DNA of 19,781 bases from an uncultured Roseburia sp. GTDB taxonomy: Bacteria; Bacillota; Clostridia; Lachnospirales; Lachnospiraceae. The DNA lies in contig URUD01000047.1 of assembly GCA_900550935.1 (NCBI GenBank), forward strand, positions 1-19,781. Direction: 5' to 3'. Made by a program: the position numbers and the translations under genes. Shown here piece by piece: positions 15,141 through 19,781 of the stretch (the first letter of the stretch is position 1; the number at the start of each line of letters is the position of its first letter). A model generated the notes under the pieces. That model was not told the origin of the DNA. It did not search any database and worked only from the letters and a program-made list of their open reading frames with translations.

Positions 15141-16757
15141 ATGAAATTAACAATTGAGGGAATCAAGAATCGTGCAGAATGGGAAAAGGCAGGAATCGCA
15201 CTTCCGGGATATGATGTGGAAAAGGTGTCAGAGAAGGCAAAGAAAGAGCCGGGCTGGGTTCATTTTGGAATCGGAAATATTTTCCGGATCTTTATTGGAG
15301 GCATTGCAGATGGTCTTTTGGAAGAAGGGGTTCTTGACAGAGCAATCACATGTGTAGAGACCTTTGACTATGATGTAGTTGATAAGATTTACGATCCATA
15401 TGATAATTTGGGACTTAGTGTGATCCTTCATGGAGACGGAACACGCGAGTATAAAGTTCTTGGTTCACTGGCAGAGGCTGTAAAGGCACAGTCAGCAGAT
15501 CCAAAGCAGTGGAACCGGTTAAAAAAGATTTTTGCAAGTAAATCCTTGCAGTTAGTTTCCTTTACAATTACAGAAAAAGGATATGCACTTCAGAAAGCAG
15601 ACGGAAGCTGGTTCCCGTTTGTAGAGAACGACATCAAGAACGGACCAGATCAGGTAACAGGAGCGATGGCAGTGCTTGTAGCGATGCTTCTTGAAAGATA
15701 TAAAGCAGGAAAATACCCACTGGCACTGGTATCGATGGATAACTGTTCGCAGAATGGTGCAAAGCTTCGGGAGTCTGTACTGATGATGGCAGAAGAATGG
15801 AGAAAAGCTGGTTTTGTAGATACAGATTTTATTGATTATATCAGCGATGAGAATGTTATAGCATTCCCGTGGACAATGATCGACAAGATTACTCCACGAC
15901 CGAGTGAGCAGATTGCAGCTGACCTGGAAGCACTTGGAGTAGAGGACATGCAGCCGGTGATCACAAGCAAGCAGACTTATATTGCACCGTTTGTTAATGC
16001 AGAGAAACCACAGTATCTTGTAATTGAAGACAGTTTCCCGAATGGCCGTCCGGCTTTGGAAAAGGGATTTGGAGTTTATTTGGCAGACAGAAATACCGTT
16101 AATCTTTCAGAGAGAATGAAAGTAACAGTATGTCTCAATCCGGTTCACTCAGCAACAGGTCCTTTGGGCGTTGTGCTTGGATATGATCTGTTCGCACATA
16201 TGCTCAATACAAATGAAGATATGATGAAGATGGCTCGTATGGTTGCTTATGATGAAGGCCTTCCGGTAGTTGCAGATCCTGGAATCCTTTCACCGCAGGA
16301 ATTTGTAGATGAGTTGTTTCATGATCGTTTCCCGAATGAGTATCTTGGAGATACAAACCTTCGTCTTGCAGTTGACGTATCACAGATGGTTGGTATCCGT
16401 TTTGGAGAGACAGTAAAAGCATATGTTGCAAAATATGGAGATGCGTCAAAGCTTACTGCCATCCCACTCGGAATTGCAGGATGGCTTAGATATATGCTGG
16501 CGGTAGATGATGAAGGAAAGAAATATGAACTTGCTCCAGATCCAATGAATGAGGAACTTCAGGAGCAGCTTGGTGATATTGTTGTAGGAAAACCGGAAAC
16601 ATTTACAGATCAGTTAAAACCAATCTTATCCAATGAGCGTATTTTCTTTACAGATCTTTATAAGGATGGAATTGGTGAGAAAATTGAAGAAATGTTCCGT
16701 GAGATGATTGCGGGATCAGGAGCTGTAAAAACAACGATCCATAAGTACGTTTGCTAA
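15141..16757 (+). CDS. Mannitol dehydrogenase-family oxidoreductase, D-mannonate oxidoreductase (UxuB)-like
   Basis: This NAD(P)-dependent enzyme of the long-chain polyol dehydrogenase family most resembles the 538-residue fructuronate reductase/mannonate oxidoreductase branch, which interconverts D-fructuronate and D-mannonate. The Rossmann entry is GWVHFGIGNIFRIF (38-51), with Gly43, Gly45 and Arg49. The catalytic region reads KVTVCLNPVHSATG, with Lys327, Asn333 and His336 as the expected Lys/Asn/His set. A perfect AGGAGG (15127-15132) supports the start. It is first in an operon with a GntP permease and a PfkB kinase under a ROK regulator. Because the usual mannonate dehydratase is not in the window, mannitol, altronate or another hexonate remains possible. 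I therefore give no gene symbol. Confidence 0.85.
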   Translation: MKLTIEGIKNRAEWEKAGIALPGYDVEKVSEKAKKEPGWVHFGIGNIFRIFIGGIADGLLEEGVLDRAITCVETFDYDVVDKIYDPYDNLGLSVILHGDGTREYKVLGSLAEAVKAQSADPKQWNRLKKIFASKSLQLVSFTITEKGYALQKADGSWFPFVENDIKNGPDQVTGAMAVLVAMLLERYKAGKYPLALVSMDNCSQNGAKLRESVLMMAEEWRKAGFVDTDFIDYISDENVIAFPWTMIDKITPRPSEQIAADLEALGVEDMQPVITSKQTYIAPFVNAEKPQYLVIEDSFPNGRPALEKGFGVYLADRNTVNLSERMKVTVCLNPVHSATGPLGVVLGYDLFAHMLNTNEDMMKMARMVAYDEGLPVVADPGILSPQEFVDELFHDRFPNEYLGDTNLRLAVDVSQMVGIRFGETVKAYVAKYGDASKLTAIPLGIAGWLRYMLAVDDEGKKYELAPDPMNEELQEQLGDIVVGKPETFTDQLKPILSNERIFFTDLYKDGIGEKIEEMFREMIAGSGAVKTTIHKYVC

Positions 16758-16769
16758 TTAAGAGGATAG

Positions 16770-16813
16770 CGGGATGCTGGTAAGCCGGAATACTCGAAAT
16801 ACCAGCATTCCGG
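16770..16813 (+). promoter_or_regulatory. Intercistronic RNA with two mutually exclusive hairpins before the permease gene
   Basis: Stem A pairs CGGGATGCTGGTA (16770-16782) with TACCAGCATTCCG (16800-16812), 13 pairs with one G-U and a 17-nt loop. Stem B pairs CCGGAAT in that loop (16785-16791) with ATTCCGG (16807-16813), seven perfect pairs. The two use the same 3' bases, so only one can form. There is no U-tract, so it is not a terminator. It ends 3 nt before the AGGAGG of the permease gene. Confidence 0.55.
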
Positions 16814-16830
16814 GCAGGAGGAAAATAAAA

Positions 16831-18189
16831 ATGACAGAAGCAGTATTTGCAGCAGATCCGACAAGACTGCTGGTTGCGGCGGCAGCGGGGATTGTCTTAT
16901 TATTGCTGTTAATTATTAAATTTAAATTTCATCCAGTATTGTCCCTGCTGATCTCTGCATTAGTAATCGGGCTCGGAGCTGGAATGCCGGTTCCGACTTT
17001 AGTTAATACAGTAGAAAAAGGAGCTGGAGAGACCCTTCAAGGAATTGTATTATTAATCGGTCTGGGATCTTTATTTGGAGGAATATTAGAGGTATCGGGA
17101 GGTGCACAGTGTGTAGCTCAGACACTGGTAAATAAATGTGGAGAGAAGAAAGCCGGAATTGCACTTGGAATCACGGGACTTGTTGTCGGAACGACAGTTT
17201 TTTTTGAAGCAGGAGTTGTCATTCTTATCCCACTGGCATTCGGTCTGGCAAAAAAAACAAGAAAATCGACACTGTACTATGTGATTCCTCTTTTGGCAGG
17301 ACTTGCGACCGGATTTGCATTTATTCCGCCGTCAGCCGGTTCCGTATTGGTTGCAAATATGCTGGGGGTAGATCTTGGAATTATGATTGCAGTTGGTGTA
17401 CCAACAGGTATCCTTTCTTTGATCTTTGCAGGGATCCTGTGGTCAAAGGTTATCGGAAATAAGATACATACCGGCCTTCCATCGGCAGTTTCAGAGGTAA
17501 GGGAAGAAGAGGAGGCAAATCTTCCGAAATTTTCAACTGTGATCGCCATTATTCTTGTTCCACTGGTTTTGATTCTGTTTAGTACACTTTCTGAGTATAT
17601 TTTGGCATTAAATGGAATCCGTCCGGTACTTGAGTTTGTGGGTACTCCTTTTGTAGCATTAATTATAGCAGTTCTTTGTGCAATGTATTTTCTTGGAAAA
17701 AAGCAGGGATATAATGGGGAGCAGTTAAAGAAAATTTTGGATCGCTCTCTGCGCCCTACCGGACAGATATTATTGGTAATCACAGGTGGAGGTATTATCC
17801 GTTGGGTACTTCAGGATTGCGGAATGGGTGATATCATCGGGCCAGCACTTGAAAAAAGTGGTCTTCCATTAATTTTGGTAGCATTTCTAATTGCAGCCTT
17901 GGTCAGAGCATCTGTAGGAGCTGCTGTGGTTGCGATGACAATGGCAGCCGGAATTATGGCATCTATGCCAGCAGTTGCCGGTCTTTCACCTCTTTATCTG
18001 GCTGCGATGGTTTGTGCCATCACCGGAGGGGCAACTGCATTCAGTCATGTGAATGATTCAGGATTCTGGCTGGTAAGTTCACTGCTTGAAATTGATGAAA
18101 AAACGACTTTAAAATCATGGACAATGATGGAGACAATCATAGGATTTACAGGTCTGATCTGTGCGATGGTTATTAGCATATTTGCTTAG
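16831..18189 (+). CDS. GntP-family sugar-acid (gluconate-type) permease
   Basis: This is a proton-coupled importer of sugar acids, 452 residues with about 12-14 hydrophobic segments. Family hallmarks are FGGILEVSGGA, VFFEAGVVILIPL near 115-130, and the C-terminal FSHVNDSGFWLVSSLL followed by LKSWTMMETIIG. The ATG at 16831 is chosen because AGGAGG (16817-16822) precedes it. The longer frame from 16774 would start inside an RNA hairpin and lacks a ribosome-binding site. The usual PPHPGP loop of gluconate permeases reads PPSAGS here (166-171), and the RxAQGSA-like segment reads RASVGAA, so the substrate may not be gluconate. It sits between the oxidoreductase and the kinase in one operon, 11 bp from the kinase. 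Confidence 0.9.
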   Translation: MTEAVFAADPTRLLVAAAAGIVLLLLLIIKFKFHPVLSLLISALVIGLGAGMPVPTLVNTVEKGAGETLQGIVLLIGLGSLFGGILEVSGGAQCVAQTLVNKCGEKKAGIALGITGLVVGTTVFFEAGVVILIPLAFGLAKKTRKSTLYYVIPLLAGLATGFAFIPPSAGSVLVANMLGVDLGIMIAVGVPTGILSLIFAGILWSKVIGNKIHTGLPSAVSEVREEEEANLPKFSTVIAIILVPLVLILFSTLSEYILALNGIRPVLEFVGTPFVALIIAVLCAMYFLGKKQGYNGEQLKKILDRSLRPTGQILLVITGGGIIRWVLQDCGMGDIIGPALEKSGLPLILVAFLIAALVRASVGAAVVAMTMAAGIMASMPAVAGLSPLYLAAMVCAITGGATAFSHVNDSGFWLVSSLLEIDEKTTLKSWTMMETIIGFTGLICAMVISIFA

Positions 18190-18200
18190 GAGGGTAAAAG

Positions 18201-19418
18201 ATGATCGCAAAAGTAATATTGGGCACAATGAATAATGCCAGAAAACTGGTAAGCATAGTAGAAAAAATACCATATGATGCAGAACTTTGCAGCGGCAGGT
18301 ATGTAGTGAATGCAAAGTCAATGCTGGGAGTTTTGAGTATGCCGGAATTTGAAGTCGGGGAGCTGCATATTCATACGGATGAAGAGATAGAGTGCAGTAA
18401 TATTTTGGAAAAACTATTAGAAAATGGTCTTTTGGCAGATACTTATGATGCAGCAAAAAGATCTCTATATGATATTACGACTTTCGGTGAGATATTGATT
18501 GACTTTACGTGGCAGGGAGTCAGCGATACGGGACAGACATTGTTTGCTCAGAATCCAGGAGGAGCTCCGGCAAATGTTGCAGTTGCTGCAGAAAAACTTG
18601 GTGCACATACAGCCTTTATAGGAAAGGCCGGAAAAGATATGCACGGAGAATTTCTGAAATCTGTATTAGAAAAAGAAAAAGTTGATACAAAAGGAATGCT
18701 TTTGGACGAAAATTATTTCACCACACTTGCTTTTGTAAGCGTGGCAGAAAATGGAGAGCGTTCTTTCTCTTTTGCGAGAAAACCGGGAGCAGATACCAAA
18801 ATTGAGAAAGAAGAGATAAATGTTGATATTTTAGACAAGACAACCCTATTCCATGTAGGCTCTCTTTCCCTGACGGAGCAGCCGGCAAGAAATACGACTC
18901 ATTATGCAATCCGACGGGCAAAGGAAAAAGGAAGTATTATATCCTATGACCCAAACTACAGAGCTTCTTTATGGAAAGATAAAAAAACAGCAAAGGAACA
19001 AATGCGGAGTCTGATTCCATATGTGGATCTGATGAAAATTTCAGATGAGGAGACAGAACTTCTTACAGGAAAGGAAAAGCCAGAAGAGGCGGCAAAGCTT
19101 TTATTTGAAAAAGGAGTTAAGATCGTTGTGGTAACTCTGGGAAGTAAAGGAGCTTACCTCTATTGTAAAGAGGGAGGCCTACAGATTCCAGGATTTGTAA
19201 GCAAAGTGGCAGATACGAACGGGGCCGGAGATTCTTTTTGGGGAGGATTTTTGTACCGTATCAGTAAATCAGGAAAAAAACCGGAAGAATTTACATTGAA
19301 TGAATTGAAAGAATATGTACGGTTTGGAAATGCGGTTGCAAGCCTGTGTGTGGAAAAGAAAGGTGCGATACCGGCAATGCCGACACTGATGGAAGTCAGG
19401 GAAAGGATGGGACAATAA
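18201..19418 (+). CDS. Fusion of an HPr-like (Crh-type) domain to a PfkB-family sugar kinase
   Basis: The C-terminal ~315 residues are a ribokinase/fructokinase-like kinase. It shows PfkB signature 1 (NPGGAPANVAVAAEKLG, 118-134) and signature 2 DTNGAGDSFWGG with catalytic Asp344. The N-terminal ~80 residues resemble HPr: TMNNARKL in place of the active-site TGLHARPA, and YVVNAKSMLGVLSM (35-47) matching the HPr VNxKSIMGxMSL segment. The PTS histidine position is Asn12, while the Ser46 equivalent (Ser40) is kept, as in Bacillus Crh, which has Gln15 and Ser46. The fusion is real on the DNA: one uninterrupted frame, AGGAGG at 18188-18193 before the ATG, and no ribosome-binding site at the kinase boundary. 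The substrate is probably the product of the upstream oxidoreductase/permease pathway. The PGGAPAN signature is closer to fructokinases than to KDG kinases. Confidence 0.85.
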   Translation: MIAKVILGTMNNARKLVSIVEKIPYDAELCSGRYVVNAKSMLGVLSMPEFEVGELHIHTDEEIECSNILEKLLENGLLADTYDAAKRSLYDITTFGEILIDFTWQGVSDTGQTLFAQNPGGAPANVAVAAEKLGAHTAFIGKAGKDMHGEFLKSVLEKEKVDTKGMLLDENYFTTLAFVSVAENGERSFSFARKPGADTKIEKEEINVDILDKTTLFHVGSLSLTEQPARNTTHYAIRRAKEKGSIISYDPNYRASLWKDKKTAKEQMRSLIPYVDLMKISDEETELLTGKEKPEEAAKLLFEKGVKIVVVTLGSKGAYLYCKEGGLQIPGFVSKVADTNGAGDSFWGGFLYRISKSGKKPEEFTLNELKEYVRFGNAVASLCVEKKGAIPAMPTLMEVRERMGQ

Positions 19419-19419
19419 A

Positions 19420-19781
19420 ATGAATTTAAAAACATATACAACCGGAATACAGCATATTGGAATTCCAACGAATGATATTGAGAAGACAATTGAATTTTAT
19501 CAAAAGCTTGGATTTGAAATTGCACTTCGGACCGTCAATGAAGAGGCGAATGAAAAAGTGGCATTTTTAAAACAGGAGACACTTGTGATCGAGACTTATG
19601 AAAACAAAGCTGCCCGCATGGAAAGTGGGGCAATCGATCATGTAGCAATTAATGTAAAAGATATAAAAGAGATTTATCAGTATATTGAAAAAATGCAGAT
19701 GAATACGACCAATGATGAGATCCATTTTCTTCCATTTTGGGAGAATGGTGTAAAGTTTTTTACAATTGAGGGACCCAATAA
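19420..19781 (+). CDS. VOC-family (glyoxalase-fold) protein, 3'-truncated by the window
   Basis: This begins one base after the kinase stop, with AAGGATGGG upstream, and is open to the window edge (120 complete codons). The sequence starts MNLKTYTTGIQHIGIPTNDIEKTIEFYQKLGF, a classic vicinal-oxygen-chelate opening. A second repeat starts at AIDHVAINVKDI. Four candidate metal ligands are in the expected order: His12, Glu58, His74 and Glu117, the His/Glu/His/Glu pattern of glyoxalase I-like enzymes. The family uses a divalent metal for isomerisation, epimerisation or lyase chemistry on oxygen-rich small molecules. Its operon position suggests action on an intermediate of this sugar-acid pathway, or detoxification of a reactive aldehyde made by it. 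The reaction is unknown. Confidence 0.85.
   Translation, partial: MNLKTYTTGIQHIGIPTNDIEKTIEFYQKLGFEIALRTVNEEANEKVAFLKQETLVIETYENKAARMESGAIDHVAINVKDIKEIYQYIEKMQMNTTNDEIHFLPFWENGVKFFTIEGPN

Noticed and set aside
16774..16830. Longer start for the GntP permease
   Set aside because: The extra 19 residues are translated from the hairpin region without a ribosome-binding site; AGGAGG is placed correctly for the ATG at 16831.
1..19781. Mobile elements, tRNA/rRNA genes, prophage or defence systems
   Set aside because: No transposase, integrase, terminal repeats, tRNA cloverleaf, rRNA or CRISPR repeat was seen; every gap over 150 bp is accounted for by promoters, operators or terminators.

Overview
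The window looks like a chromosomal segment of a gut-type Firmicute, most likely Lachnospiraceae (Roseburia/Agathobacter/Eubacterium rectale-like). The reasons are strong AGGAGG ribosome-binding sites, moderately AT-rich DNA, short bacterial-type intergenic gaps, the housekeeping order L28 / Asp23-like / FakA-like / RecG that is common in Firmicutes, and carbohydrate operons built from ATPase-less CUT1 ABC transporters. The genus is inferred from style, not proven.

Region 1 (1-8992) is one co-directional locus for pectin, probably rhamnogalacturonan, utilisation. It holds a lipoprotein solute-binding protein, two ABC permeases, a cytosolic SGNH acetylesterase, a MATE efflux transporter, a shortened GH105-like protein without its catalytic block, a GH28 polygalacturonase-type hydrolase and a TIM-barrel isomerase/epimerase-like protein. 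A rho-independent terminator closes it. Neither the esterase nor the GH28 enzyme has a signal peptide. The logic is therefore import of (acetylated) oligogalacturonides or rhamnogalacturonides through the ABC system, using an ATPase encoded elsewhere, followed by deacetylation and hydrolysis in the cytosol.

Region 2 (9037-13658) is core genome. rpmB (L28) is on the minus strand with its own promoter and terminator. Divergent from it is a tight operon of an Asp23/Gls24 protein, a DAK2-domain fatty acid kinase (FakA/YloV) and RecG.

Region 3 (13756-19781, running off the window) is a sugar-acid or polyol locus. A minus-strand ROK-family repressor is divergent from a plus-strand operon: a mannonate oxidoreductase/mannitol dehydrogenase-family enzyme, a GntP-family permease, a PfkB-family kinase and a truncated VOC (glyoxalase-fold) gene. 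Each divergent promoter is followed by a 25-bp imperfect inverted repeat with CTTA...TAAG ends, the likely ROK operators.

The most unusual item is the kinase. Its first ~80 residues look like an HPr domain in which the PTS phospho-histidine position is Asn while the regulatory-serine motif (NAKSMLG) is kept. That is the Crh pattern, here fused to a PfkB sugar kinase. Second is the GH105-like protein, which appears to be a pseudoenzyme. The exact substrate of region 3 cannot be fixed from the genes visible here.
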